Shown here: positions 16,979 through 25,967 of the stretch, piece by piece | Layout of the letters: each line of letters opens with the position of its first letter | How positions within the stretch are numbered: position 1 is the stretch's first letter | NCBI GenBank assembly: GCA_016124945.1 | Contig: WGMT01000081.1 | Coordinates: 1-56,928 of the forward strand | Source: a bacterium | GTDB taxonomy: Bacteria; Chloroflexota; Anaerolineae; Caldilineales; Caldilineaceae | Length of the DNA: 56,928 bases | Direction of reading: 5' to 3' | The notes under the pieces: generated by a model | Databases searched by the model: none | The model's input: the letters and a program-made list of their open reading frames with translations, nothing else | What the model was told of the DNA's origin: nothing | Translations under genes and position numbers: made by a program

Positions 16979-18541
16979 ATGACGCGCGCCGACCCCCCGA
17001 AAGATGACGGCGCTGCTAAAGGCGCAGTCGAAACGCCACACGAGCAGAGGACACAGGCTCAACGTGTGGGCGGCGGCGCTGTGTGGGGGCAGGCGGGGCG
17101 AGTCTTTGAGAACGGCCTGAGCTTGCTCTTTTCTGTCCTTGTGGTGCGCGTCCTTGGGCCGGAGCGATACGGCATCTACGCTGTTGGCCTGAGCGTGGTG
17201 GGTGTGGCGCTGCTGATGGTTTCGCTCGGCTACAACGAGACGCTGGCCCGCTACTTGCCTACCTATCGGGCGCGCTTCCCGGGGCAAGCCCCAACTTTTG
17301 TCAAACGGTTGTTGCGGAACCGGCTACTGGTTGGTCTGGTTGTCGCATTTACCATCTGGTTGCTGCGTGACCAGATCGCTGTGTGGACGGCGACTGATGC
17401 ACTTGTTCCTTTGGTTTGGCTGTTGGCGATCCTGTTGCTTGGCCAAAATTTGTGGGACTTTTTTTCGGCCTACTTTGCTGCGGATCTACGCATTCGCAAC
17501 TTTGCCCTGGTGCGTGCCCTTGGTCAGATTAGCGGGGTGAGTCTGGCGGCGGGGCTCTTCGTCGGTTTTGGGCCGCAGATCTGGGTACCAGTGGCGGGGC
17601 TGATTGCAAACTATACGGTTGGGATTGCTGCCTTCGTCTGGTCTGTACGTACCGATCTGCTGGCCCGCGATGTTCCGGTGGATCTAGCAACGGTGTACAG
17701 TTTCAGTCGCTACGTATGGGTAACAAATTTGGCGACCTTTGGATTGGCCAATCAGGTGGATATTTTGTTGATCGCTTCATTGATGACAAATGCCACCCAA
17801 GTTGCCTTCTACGGCGTGGCAGCAACGTTGCTAGGGCGACTTTACACTCTGCTCTCAGGATGGACAGTGGTGGTGATGCCTGCCGCCACAGAACGGCTTG
17901 AAAACGAAGGCTTTGCGGGGCTGGCACGTAGTTTTGCAGTTTACATGAAGGTGAATCTTCTACTGATGGTTGCGCCTTTTGTGTTGACAGCTGCGTTGGC
18001 GCAGCCAATTGTCGTCGCCTTATTCAATCCATCCTATTTACCGGCAGCTTCGCTGCTTGCCACCTACGCGTTGTTGAGTACGGTATCGGTGCTGGTTGGC
18101 GCAAACATCTGCTACCCTTTTCTATATGTGACGAATCGACAGAAGTTGCTGCTGGGGTTGCGTATCGGGGCAGGTGTGTTGAATGTGATTCTCAACTTGG
18201 CACTGATCCCTAGATATGGTGCAGTAGGCGCTATTTGGGCCACCGGCCTTAGCAACTTGACAGCACACATTGTGGAATTTGTAATTCTAGTGCGCCTGAT
18301 CGGCGGCACTTACCCAACACGCGTTGCCGTTAAAATTATGGGCGCAGCCTGCCTTGCTGCTTTTCCCGTTGCATTCCTTCCCGGTACAAATTGGCTGGCA
18401 CTGCTGGCCGGATGCGCACTGTTTCTGATCCTCTTTTTGGGGCTTTTACGCTGGTGGCGTCCGTTGTCGTTGGCCGAGATCGACCTGATCGTGAACCTTG
18501 TGCCGCGGCTGCGCCCTGTGCTGCGCCGGTTGCTGACCTGA
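16979..18541 (+). CDS. Polysaccharide flippase (Wzx/MOP superfamily)
   Basis: An oligosaccharide-lipid translocase that would flip the assembled glycan across the membrane. The 520 residues contain a polar N-terminus of about 35 residues and then 12-14 hydrophobic segments; the family N-terminal signature is visible as GQAGRVFENGLSLLFSVLVVR followed by GPERYGIYAVGLSVV, and SLGYNETLARYLP resembles the loop after the second helix. ATG start 22 bp after the preceding gene, with AAGCAGA before it. As the only transporter in the cluster it marks the pathway as an exported surface glycan or lipid-linked oligosaccharide; no Wzy polymerase or Wzz was seen. Confidence 0.85.
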   Translation: MTRADPPKDDGAAKGAVETPHEQRTQAQRVGGGAVWGQAGRVFENGLSLLFSVLVVRVLGPERYGIYAVGLSVVGVALLMVSLGYNETLARYLPTYRARFPGQAPTFVKRLLRNRLLVGLVVAFTIWLLRDQIAVWTATDALVPLVWLLAILLLGQNLWDFFSAYFAADLRIRNFALVRALGQISGVSLAAGLFVGFGPQIWVPVAGLIANYTVGIAAFVWSVRTDLLARDVPVDLATVYSFSRYVWVTNLATFGLANQVDILLIASLMTNATQVAFYGVAATLLGRLYTLLSGWTVVVMPAATERLENEGFAGLARSFAVYMKVNLLLMVAPFVLTAALAQPIVVALFNPSYLPAASLLATYALLSTVSVLVGANICYPFLYVTNRQKLLLGLRIGAGVLNVILNLALIPRYGAVGAIWATGLSNLTAHIVEFVILVRLIGGTYPTRVAVKIMGAACLAAFPVAFLPGTNWLALLAGCALFLILFLGLLRWWRPLSLAEIDLIVNLVPRLRPVLRRLLT

Positions 18542-18549
18542 GTGGTGCC

Positions 18550-19284
18550 ATGACTTCATCAAAGCCAATCTACGCAGGCGACCTGACCCAACAGGCGCTA
18601 CAAGACAGCAACAACACTCACTCGATTCTGCTCAACTGGATCGCCGCCGGCTCGCGTGTCCTTGAGATCGGTTGCGCTACCGGCTACATGACACGTGTGC
18701 TCACCGCCCAAAAGTCTTGTATCGTAGACGGTTTCGAGATCAACGAAGAAGCCGCTGAGCAGGCGCGGCCTCTTCTTGACCGACTCTGGGTGGGCAACCT
18801 TGAAGACAAAGCCGATATTGGCCAGATCGATGGCCTCTACGACGTAGTCCTTGTGGCCGATGTCTTTGAGCATCTGCGTTGGCCTGAAACTGTCCTGGCG
18901 CACCTGCGCAAGCATCTCGTGCCCGGGGGGTACGTCCTTATTTCGCTGCCCAATGTGGCCCACTGGAGTGTACGGCGGGCGCTTCTTTTCGGGCGCTGGG
19001 ATCTCACTGATCGAGGCCTGATGGACCGTACACACCTGCGCTGGTTCACCCGTAGCACCGCCGAAGCGATGATCCGGCAAGCAGGCTTTTCTGTTGAACG
19101 GCGACGGGCCAGCTATGCCTTCCCCGCCCACTGGCGCGCAGGAACGGGGCCACGTGTGGCGGCATTTGCCCAGAAGCGCCAAATGCCGCCCTGGTTCGAT
19201 GATCTGTTTGCCGTGCAACATCTCTTTCAGGCGCGGCCCCTGGAAAGCCCAAACCAGGCGCAAAAGATTCAAACACAAAGGTGA
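18550..19284 (+). CDS. Class I SAM-dependent methyltransferase
   Basis: The 244-residue product has the Rossmann motif I VLEIGCATGYMTRVL (about 36-50), motif II acidic VDGFEINEE, and YDVVLVADVFEHL for motif IV, followed by LVPGGYVLISLPNVAHW. The region PNVAHWS...HLRWFTRSTAEAMI is shared almost word for word with the methyltransferase at 22062, so the two are paralogues. In this context it probably O-methylates a sugar or a lipid-linked intermediate. ATG at 18550 is 8 bp after the flippase stop; the longer frame overlaps the flippase and was rejected. Confidence 0.85.
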   Translation: MTSSKPIYAGDLTQQALQDSNNTHSILLNWIAAGSRVLEIGCATGYMTRVLTAQKSCIVDGFEINEEAAEQARPLLDRLWVGNLEDKADIGQIDGLYDVVLVADVFEHLRWPETVLAHLRKHLVPGGYVLISLPNVAHWSVRRALLFGRWDLTDRGLMDRTHLRWFTRSTAEAMIRQAGFSVERRRASYAFPAHWRAGTGPRVAAFAQKRQMPPWFDDLFAVQHLFQARPLESPNQAQKIQTQR

Positions 19285-19287
19285 CGT

Positions 19288-20067
19288 ATGCCCGATTTTG
19301 CTCGTCTATTCCCTGTCGGCGTGGCCCAACTACTGGAACGCCGCCGCCGCCTCTCTGCACTAGGGCTCTCGCCGTCGCTGGCCTTTTCGCAGCCATACCG
19401 GCGCGCCGTGGCCGAAGCCCACTTGCACCTGCTGCCGCAACAGCTCTTGCCGGAGATCGACTGTGTTGTAGACGTAGGGGCCAATGTTGGGTATTGGAGC
19501 GAAGCGGTGGCATTGCTCACCCGTGCCCGGCGCATTGTTGCCTTTGAACCGAACCCCACCGTCTTCGCCTCGCTGGCGGCAACGGCGCAGCGTTTCCCAC
19601 AGATCCGGGCTGTCAATGCGGCGGCGGGCGCGCAGCCGGGCCGGTTGACGCTTAACGTCTACGCCGTGCATGAGCTTTCTTCGCCCCTGGCTATCCGCGA
19701 CGAGATCCGCACTGTCCACGGGCTGAACCAGGACGCACCCACGCAAGTGGACGTGCCTGTGGTGACGTTGGATGACGAATTGGCTGATGTCGAGCAGATA
19801 TCGATCCTCAAACTCGACGTGCAGGGCTATGAACCACAGGTGCTGGCAGGCGCAAAATCTGTTCTGCAGCGCACAAAAGTGCTGATGACGGAGATCACCT
19901 ACGCCTCGTACTACCACGGAGATACCCAATTCGGCGCCATGCATGAACTGATCACCGCCACTTCACCACTGCGGCTATGGGGCATCGGCGAACCACATTG
20001 TGCGCCTTCCGGGCAACCACTTTGGGCAGATGCTGTCTTTGTTACCCCTGAGCTTGCTATCCACTAG
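19288..20067 (+). CDS. FkbM family methyltransferase
   Basis: FkbM-type enzymes O-methylate sugars and related hydroxyls. The 259-residue product has VVDVGANVGYWSEAVALL (about 60-77), the acidic IVAFEPNP, and the family-specific ILKLDVQGYEPQVLAGAK followed by LMTEITYASYY. Only 3 bp separate it from the previous methyltransferase, with AGGTG before the ATG. Having two unrelated methyltransferases side by side suggests a glycan carrying more than one O-methyl group; O-methylated sugars are a plausible capping modification, but the substrate is not visible. Confidence 0.88.
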   Translation: MPDFARLFPVGVAQLLERRRRLSALGLSPSLAFSQPYRRAVAEAHLHLLPQQLLPEIDCVVDVGANVGYWSEAVALLTRARRIVAFEPNPTVFASLAATAQRFPQIRAVNAAAGAQPGRLTLNVYAVHELSSPLAIRDEIRTVHGLNQDAPTQVDVPVVTLDDELADVEQISILKLDVQGYEPQVLAGAKSVLQRTKVLMTEITYASYYHGDTQFGAMHELITATSPLRLWGIGEPHCAPSGQPLWADAVFVTPELAIH

Positions 20068-20075
20068 GAGATACA

Positions 20076-21158
20076 ATGCATATCCTGGTTGGTTATAGCT
20101 ACCACCGGTACACAACAGGGATTTATTTTGAGCAGAATCTATCTACGCAACATCGCGTAACGTTCGTGGGCATGGCCGGTAATGAACGAGCTGCTTACAG
20201 CCCCGATGTAGATTTACTTGCGTTGGCCCATCGTTTGACGCCGTCGGATCTTTTCGTGTATATCGACAGCGGACATGCACACTATCTGCCCCGCAATCTT
20301 ACGGCATTGCCCTGCCCAACTGCAGCTTACTTGATCGACGTGCATTTGCGTCCTCAGATTTTGATTCCACTCGCAGCCTACTTTGACTATGTCTTTGTTG
20401 CACAGCGCGACTACGTTGCACGCTACCGCAGCCATGATAGCCAGCACGTTTCATGGTTGCCATTGGCCTACCAACCTATGCTGGATGTAACTTCAGCCGA
20501 TGACAACAGCCGCAGCATCGATGTGGCGTTTGTTGGCAACGTGAACTTTCATGACGATAATCCGCGGGCAAAGCTTATTCGTGCGCTCTCGTCTCGTTAT
20601 CAGATGAACGACTACCAGAAGCAGTATCTGCCCGACGAAATGGCCGGACTTTACCGGCAGGCCAAAATTGTCTTCAACCACGCCATCCGAGACGACGTAA
20701 ACATGCGTGTCTTCGAAGCCATGGGCAATGGTGCACTGCTGGTAACCAATCGCATCGGTAACGGTCTGCTCAACCTTTTCGAAGATGGTAAACATCTCGT
20801 GACTTACAACAGCGAGGACGAACTTCTTTCGCACATCGACTATTTCCTGGCCCATGACCAGGAACGACAACAGATTGCTGCTGCTGGAGCCGAGGCCATA
20901 CGCGCCATGCACACCTATCGCCATCGAGTGCAGCAGATCATGGAGACAATTTTTCAAACGGATGTAGGTGCGCAAAGTCCCCTGCGCAGAGCGACGGAAG
21001 CGGAGATTGCGCGCCGTTCAATTCACCTCTACAGCACCGCGCGCCTGCTCGATGCCACCATGACCGAGTGGACCCACCTACGCCGTCTGCGCGCCCACCG
21101 CATCGCAGCCACCGGCGAGTTGATCAAGGCGATTTTGCGGCGGGTGCGCTATGGCTAA
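20076..21158 (+). CDS. GT-B glycosyltransferase, CgeB-like
   Basis: A 360-residue protein related to the CgeB/DUF3880 type of glycosyltransferase. The N-terminal domain starts MHILVGYSYHRYTTG; the linker has VDVAFVGNVNFHDDNPR and the C-terminal part shows YRQAKIVFNHAIRDDVNMRVFEAMGNGALLVTN, the Glyco_trans_1_2-type donor-binding block with the conserved RxFEAxxxG pattern. It is less GC-rich than its neighbours, with more AT in wobble positions, which may point to a separate origin. It overlaps the next glycosyltransferase by 8 bp. Donor and acceptor unknown. Confidence 0.8.
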   Translation: MHILVGYSYHRYTTGIYFEQNLSTQHRVTFVGMAGNERAAYSPDVDLLALAHRLTPSDLFVYIDSGHAHYLPRNLTALPCPTAAYLIDVHLRPQILIPLAAYFDYVFVAQRDYVARYRSHDSQHVSWLPLAYQPMLDVTSADDNSRSIDVAFVGNVNFHDDNPRAKLIRALSSRYQMNDYQKQYLPDEMAGLYRQAKIVFNHAIRDDVNMRVFEAMGNGALLVTNRIGNGLLNLFEDGKHLVTYNSEDELLSHIDYFLAHDQERQQIAAAGAEAIRAMHTYRHRVQQIMETIFQTDVGAQSPLRRATEAEIARRSIHLYSTARLLDATMTEWTHLRRLRAHRIAATGELIKAILRRVRYG

Positions 21159-22065
21159 ACCGGGGATCGCCGTCGTTATCGTCACCTACAACTCGCGCCA
21201 CGAGATTGATGCCTGCCTCGAAAGCGTCTTGTCGCAAGCGGATCTGCCGTCTCCCCCACAAATCATTGTGGTGGACAACGCTTCGCCCGACGGCACCGCC
21301 GAGCATATTCGAAACCGCTGGCCCCAGGTGACACTGCTGGCCGGGCGCGAGAACCGCGGTTTTGCCGCCGGCAACAATCTGGGTTTGCACAGCACAGACG
21401 CCGACCGGCTCTTGCTGCTCAACCCCGACACTGTTATGCGTCCTGGCGCGTTCGCCGCGTTGGAAGCGACGATGGATCGCTTGCCGCAAGCCGGCATTGT
21501 CGGCCCGCGGCTGCTCAACCCCAACGGCACGCTACAATCGTCCTGCCGAGACTTTCCGCAATTGCTCACAGATCTTGTGGGCATGACCGAAGCACACCGC
21601 CTGCCCTGGGTCCACAGTTGGCTGGCGCAGCGCACCGCGGCAATGGACGATCACAACGCACAACGTCGCGTAGACTGGCTAAGCGGCGCTTGCCTCTACG
21701 TACGCCGCACCGCCATCGCCGCCGCCGGTCCGCTCGACGAGGGCTACTTCATGTACACCGAAGAGATGGAGTGGCAATACCGCATGGCGCAACAGGGCTG
21801 GGAAGTCTGGTTTGTGCCTTATGCCGAAGTGGTCCATATCGGTGGGGCGAGCACAGCCGCCGTGCCAGGGCCGCGCATCGTCTGGCAATACACCAGCATC
21901 TTCCGCTTCTACCGCCAATACGCCTCGCCCTGGCGACGTTGGGCGCTGCGAGGAATTGTGTGGGTTGCCACGTTGCCCAAACTGCTTTATCTTGGCTTGC
22001 GCAAACAGGGCAACCCGCGCCGTCAGGAATTGTTCAGCGCTTTTTGGCGTATACTATGGCTATGA
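21151..22065 (+). CDS. Family 2 glycosyltransferase, rhamnosyltransferase-like
   Basis: A GT-A glycosyltransferase of 304 residues of the WbbL/rhamnosyltransferase type. Motifs: VVIVTYNSRHEIDACLES (about 6-23), IIVVDNASPDGT, GFAAGNNLG and LLLNPDTVM, which contains the acidic DxD equivalent, then the C-terminal DWLSGACLYVRR and DEGYFMYTEEMEWQYRM typical of this subgroup. A single hydrophobic stretch near the C-terminus may associate it with the membrane. It begins inside the 3' end of the preceding gene and its stop overlaps the next start. Paralogous to the GT2 at 22745. Confidence 0.88.
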   Translation: MAKPGIAVVIVTYNSRHEIDACLESVLSQADLPSPPQIIVVDNASPDGTAEHIRNRWPQVTLLAGRENRGFAAGNNLGLHSTDADRLLLLNPDTVMRPGAFAALEATMDRLPQAGIVGPRLLNPNGTLQSSCRDFPQLLTDLVGMTEAHRLPWVHSWLAQRTAAMDDHNAQRRVDWLSGACLYVRRTAIAAAGPLDEGYFMYTEEMEWQYRMAQQGWEVWFVPYAEVVHIGGASTAAVPGPRIVWQYTSIFRFYRQYASPWRRWALRGIVWVATLPKLLYLGLRKQGNPRRQELFSAFWRILWL

Positions 22066-22748
22066 CCGAAATCCCCTTCTACACCGGACAAATCGATCCC
22101 AACGACGTCAACGACCCGCGCAGCCGGATCGTGAACCTGACGCCGCCTGCTTCGTATGTGCTCGAAGTGGGATGTGGCGCAGGCGCAATCATCGGTCATC
22201 TGGCCGCGGCGAAAGGATGCCGCACCCTGGCCGTGGAACCGGACGCACGCATGGCCGCCGCCGCCCGCGCCGCCGGGATCGAAGTGCTCGAAGGCGAAAT
22301 TGACGATCCCGCGCTCCAATCGATCCTCGCTGCACGTGGCCCGTTCGACGTGATCATCTTCGCCGACGTGTTGGAGCATCTGGTCGATCCCTGGCAGGTG
22401 CTGGGCGTCGTCCATGATTGGCTAACGCCGGAGGGATCTGTCCTCGCTTCGATTCCCAACGTGGCCCATTGGACGATTCGTCTTCAACTGCTGCGCGGCC
22501 AGTGGAACTACACCCACGGCTACTTGATGGACAGCACACACCTGCGCTGGTTCACCCAGGACACAGCGCGCCAACTTTTCACATCTACCGGCTACCGTGT
22601 AGACGACTTTCAGGTGCGCTGGGCCCCACTGCCCGGTGACCGGCTCTGGCGGTGGCTCTTTCCGCAACGTTCCGCCTTTTACGCAGCGCTTGCCCGCCGC
22701 TTCCCCGGCCTCTTCGGCTACCAATTCGTGGTGCAGGCGCGACCATGA
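22062..22748 (+). CDS. Class I SAM-dependent methyltransferase
   Basis: The 228-residue product carries YVLEVGCGAGAIIGHL (about 28-43), LAVEPDARMAAAAR, and FDVIIFADVLEHLVDP. It continues with SIPNVAHWTIRLQLL and STHLRWFTQDTARQLF, matching the methyltransferase at 18550 block for block, which makes them duplicates in one cluster. The start at 22062 is taken because it gives the ATGA overlap seen through this operon; an ATG two codons earlier (22056) is also possible. Likely sugar or lipid-intermediate methylation. Confidence 0.82.
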   Translation: MTEIPFYTGQIDPNDVNDPRSRIVNLTPPASYVLEVGCGAGAIIGHLAAAKGCRTLAVEPDARMAAAARAAGIEVLEGEIDDPALQSILAARGPFDVIIFADVLEHLVDPWQVLGVVHDWLTPEGSVLASIPNVAHWTIRLQLLRGQWNYTHGYLMDSTHLRWFTQDTARQLFTSTGYRVDDFQVRWAPLPGDRLWRWLFPQRSAFYAALARRFPGLFGYQFVVQARP

Positions 22749-23668
22749 CAGACCCTGATCTGACCATCGTCATCGTCAATTGGAATGGGCGAGATCTGCT
22801 GCGCGCCTGCCTGCCCACACTGGAAACCACGCCGCTTTGCACCGAAATTATCGTTGTGGACAACTGCTCCACCGACGACAGTTTGGCCGTGCTACAGAAT
22901 GAATTTCCAGGCGTGCACGTGGTAGCCAATCCCACCAATGCCGGTTTTGCCGTGGCCAACAACCAGGGCATGCGCCTTGCGCGAGGACGCTACATCCTGT
23001 TGCTCAATTCCGACACAAAGGTGATCGGCGATGCCCTCGCCACCCTGGTTCACTTTATGGACGAAAACCCGTCTGTAGGCGCATGCAGCCCCCAGTTGCT
23101 CAACGAAGACGGCACGTTGCAGCCGTCGGGGCGCGCCTTCCCCACGGTTGGGCAGGCAATGTTGGCGCTTTTGCCCCTGCCCACTTGGCTGCGCGCCGCC
23201 ACATTACCCCGGCTGGAACGGCGCGACTACAGCCAGATCCATCCGGTAGACGAACTTTCGGGGGCCGCACTCTGCCTGCGCCGCGCCACATTGGACAGCG
23301 TCGGCCTTTTCGATGAAAATTTTTACTTCTTCGGCGAGGACGTCGATCTCTGCCGCCGCCTACAACAGGACGGCTGGGGCGTCGTCTACGTGCCGACGGC
23401 GCGGGTCTTTCACTTGTGGGGCGGCAGCCGTCGGCAACTGTCTCAAGAGATGAGTCTGCTCAGCCAGCGGGCGCAGGTCCTCCTCATGCGCAAACATCGC
23501 CCCGGCCCCGCCGCACTGGTGATGACCGTTTACGCACTGCTGTTGACCGTCCTCAAGGCGATGGCGCGTACGCTGGCGGCACTGCGCCGCCAGGACAGCG
23601 CCGCAGCGTTGCAAACGTTGCGCCGTCACCTCTACGAAGCGCGCCGCCTGCTCAGGAAAGGCCCATGA
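22745..23668 (+). CDS. Family 2 glycosyltransferase
   Basis: A 307-residue GT-A enzyme of the rhamnosyltransferase subgroup: LTIVIVNWNGRDLLRACL at 6-23, IIVVDNCSTDDS, GFAVANNQGM, LLLNSDTKV, then ELSGAALCLRR and FYFFGEDVDLCRRLQ, the C-terminal acidic block. Together with the GT2 at 21151 it forms a paralogous pair interleaved with the duplicated methyltransferases. ATGA overlap at both ends. The last 60 residues contain a hydrophobic helix and a basic tail. Confidence 0.88.
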   Translation: MTDPDLTIVIVNWNGRDLLRACLPTLETTPLCTEIIVVDNCSTDDSLAVLQNEFPGVHVVANPTNAGFAVANNQGMRLARGRYILLLNSDTKVIGDALATLVHFMDENPSVGACSPQLLNEDGTLQPSGRAFPTVGQAMLALLPLPTWLRAATLPRLERRDYSQIHPVDELSGAALCLRRATLDSVGLFDENFYFFGEDVDLCRRLQQDGWGVVYVPTARVFHLWGGSRRQLSQEMSLLSQRAQVLLMRKHRPGPAALVMTVYALLLTVLKAMARTLAALRRQDSAAALQTLRRHLYEARRLLRKGP

Positions 23669-24789
23669 TGCCACGCATCGCCCTCGTCACCGGCGCGTGG
23701 CCGCCCATCAAGTGCGGTGTGGGCGATTTCTGCCGGCGGCTGGCTGTGGAGATGAGCCACCAAGGCGCGCCGGTGGCTGTGGTTACTGATCGTGGGGCGC
23801 AAGCGCAGCCGGGCGACGCTGTGACCGTCCACGCCACGGTTCCCCATTGGGGACCGTCGGCGCTGCCTGCCGTGTTGCGCTCTGTTGCCGCCGCTGGGCC
23901 TGATGTGGTCAACCTGCACTACCCTACGGTGAACTATCATCGCCTTTCGCTTGTGGATCTACTGCCCCTTGCCGTGCGCACACTGCTGCGTCTGCCGGTG
24001 GTGACCACTGTCCACGAATTTTCGACTTTCCATCGCCTGGGGCGAAGACGGGTGATGCAAATGGTACGCAGTAGCGCAGCAGCAATTGTCCCCGATGTTG
24101 AAAACGACCGGCTGCTGCGTCAGGTTTTCTCGGCGCGGGGTGAGCAGATCGCCCACATTCCTCTTGGCCCGCCGATTGAAGCGTCCTTGCCGGTGGGGTT
24201 TGATCGCTTGGCCTGGAGACGGAAGCACAATCTCGATCCCCACAGTCTGCTGCTCGTCTACTTCGGTTTTGTCAGCCCCAGCAAAGGACTCGACACCTTG
24301 TTGCAGGCGTTTGCGCATCTGCCCACCAATCTCAACATTCAGCTCTGCCTCCTGGCCGACAGCGAGCCTAGCGCGCCCCAGTATGCGGACTATCACCGGC
24401 ACATCGCCGCGCAGGTTGATCGATTTGCCGGCCACTCCATCCGCTGGACGGGTTACCTGCCAGCCGACACGGTTTCGGCGTGGCTGGCCGCCGCCGATCT
24501 GGCTGTGCTGCCCTTCGCCGACGGCGCCTCATTGCGGCGGACGACGCTGCTCACCTGCATTGCCCACGGTCTGCCCGTCCTTTCCACCGGAGAGCGCGCC
24601 CCCATTGGCGGCGTGGACGTTGTCCCCATCGGCGATGCGGCGGCGTTGGCGCGGGCAATCTCGGCTTTCCACACGCAGCCGGCCAAACTGGCGCAACTAC
24701 GCCGCCAGGCCGAAGACGCAGCGGGGCAGATCTCGTGGCCGTCTATTGCTCAAGAGACAATTGACTTTTTGGCGCGGGTGGTGAAATGA
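23665..24789 (+). CDS. Family 4 glycosyltransferase
   Basis: A GT-B glycosyltransferase of 374 residues: ALVTGAWPPIKCGVGDFCRRL at the N-terminus (glycine-rich acceptor-side loop, about 5-25), TTVHEFSTFHRLGRR, the linker VYFGFVSPSKGLDTLL and a C-terminal ADLAVLPFADGASLRRTT. The usual E-x7-E donor motif is not obvious, so it is a divergent member. Two adjacent ATG codons (23665, 23668) could start it; AGGAAAGG precedes both. Overlaps neighbours by ATGA on both sides. Confidence 0.8.
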   Translation: MMPRIALVTGAWPPIKCGVGDFCRRLAVEMSHQGAPVAVVTDRGAQAQPGDAVTVHATVPHWGPSALPAVLRSVAAAGPDVVNLHYPTVNYHRLSLVDLLPLAVRTLLRLPVVTTVHEFSTFHRLGRRRVMQMVRSSAAAIVPDVENDRLLRQVFSARGEQIAHIPLGPPIEASLPVGFDRLAWRRKHNLDPHSLLLVYFGFVSPSKGLDTLLQAFAHLPTNLNIQLCLLADSEPSAPQYADYHRHIAAQVDRFAGHSIRWTGYLPADTVSAWLAAADLAVLPFADGASLRRTTLLTCIAHGLPVLSTGERAPIGGVDVVPIGDAAALARAISAFHTQPAKLAQLRRQAEDAAGQISWPSIAQETIDFLARVVK

Positions 24790-25967
24790 ATCGGAACTCG
24801 TCCCAAAGATTGCCCAAGCGCATTATGATCGACCTCTCTGCCGGCGTTCATGGACGCGCCGGCCTTGGCCGCTATGCCGTTGATCTGCTCAACGCATTGG
24901 TTGCGCTCGACGTTGAAAACGGCTACTCGATCTTCTACAATAGCCCGCAAGATGCTCGGGTCCCTGAGCCGTTTACACACCTGCCGCGGCAGACAGTTGC
25001 ATTGGGCGACAAGCCGTGGCGCTTCCAGACACTGATCGCACACGTCCTTCGTCGCCCACAGGACAGAACCATCGGCGCGGCGGACATCTTCCACGCCACC
25101 GACAACCTGCTGCCTTATCTGCGATCCAGCCGGACAGTTTTTACGCTCCATGATCTGATTTTTCGGCTTTACCCAGCTACACATACGCGCCTCAACCGCT
25201 GGTTTCTAACGCTGATGATGCCGTTTTTTTTGCGCCGCGCCGATCACGTCATCGCTGTTTCCTCGGCCACGGCACAGGACGCCATGCGCTTCTACAACCT
25301 CGATCCGCAGCAGATTACAGTGATCCACGAAGGCGTGAATCCCTCCTTCCGCCCGGTGACCGATGTGCAGGTGCATGAGCGGGTGCGGGCGCAGTATGGC
25401 CTGCCGCAGCGCTTTGTCCTTTCTGTGGGTACCATTGAACCACGCAAAAATTTATCGACACTTTTGCGTGCCTTCGCTATGCTGCCCACCGCCACCGCAA
25501 CAGATCACGACACAAAATTGGTGATCGTCGGCAAAAAAGGATGGCTCTACCAACAGACGCTTGATCTGGTTGATGCACTGGATCTGAATGGGCGGGTGCA
25601 CTTTACCGGCTTTGTGGCCGACGACGATCTGCCTGTTGTCTACTCAATGGCCGATCTCTTCGTCTACCCATCGCTGTACGAAGGGTTTGGCCTGCCCGTC
25701 CTCGAAGCGATGGCGTGTGGTGCGCCCGTGATTACCAGCAACGTCTCCAGCTTGCCCGAAGTCGCCGGTGAGGACGCCATCCTCGTCGATCCGTTAGACG
25801 TGGACGGGCTGAAGGCTGCGCTGTTGCATCTGCTCCAAGATGAAGCGTTGCGCCTCTCTTTGCGCGAGCGGGGCATGGCGCGCGCCGCTCGCTTCACCTG
25901 GCAACACACCGCCCAAAAGACGCTGGAGCTTTATGCCCAATTGACCTATGACCCAATACATCCTTGA
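24786..25967 (+). CDS. Family 4 glycosyltransferase
   Basis: A 393-residue GT-B enzyme closely related to the GT4 at 15733. It has GRAGLGRYAVDLLNAL (about 23-38), AVSSATAQDAM, VIHEGVNPSF, VGTIEPRKNLSTLL, and the donor-binding PSLYEGFGLPVLEAMACG with SSLPEVAGEDAILVDP. Start ATG forms an ATGA overlap; its 3' end overlaps the next glycosyltransferase by 20 bp. Acts in the same glycan pathway; sugar specificity unknown. Confidence 0.9.
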   Translation: MNRNSSQRLPKRIMIDLSAGVHGRAGLGRYAVDLLNALVALDVENGYSIFYNSPQDARVPEPFTHLPRQTVALGDKPWRFQTLIAHVLRRPQDRTIGAADIFHATDNLLPYLRSSRTVFTLHDLIFRLYPATHTRLNRWFLTLMMPFFLRRADHVIAVSSATAQDAMRFYNLDPQQITVIHEGVNPSFRPVTDVQVHERVRAQYGLPQRFVLSVGTIEPRKNLSTLLRAFAMLPTATATDHDTKLVIVGKKGWLYQQTLDLVDALDLNGRVHFTGFVADDDLPVVYSMADLFVYPSLYEGFGLPVLEAMACGAPVITSNVSSLPEVAGEDAILVDPLDVDGLKAALLHLLQDEALRLSLRERGMARAARFTWQHTAQKTLELYAQLTYDPIHP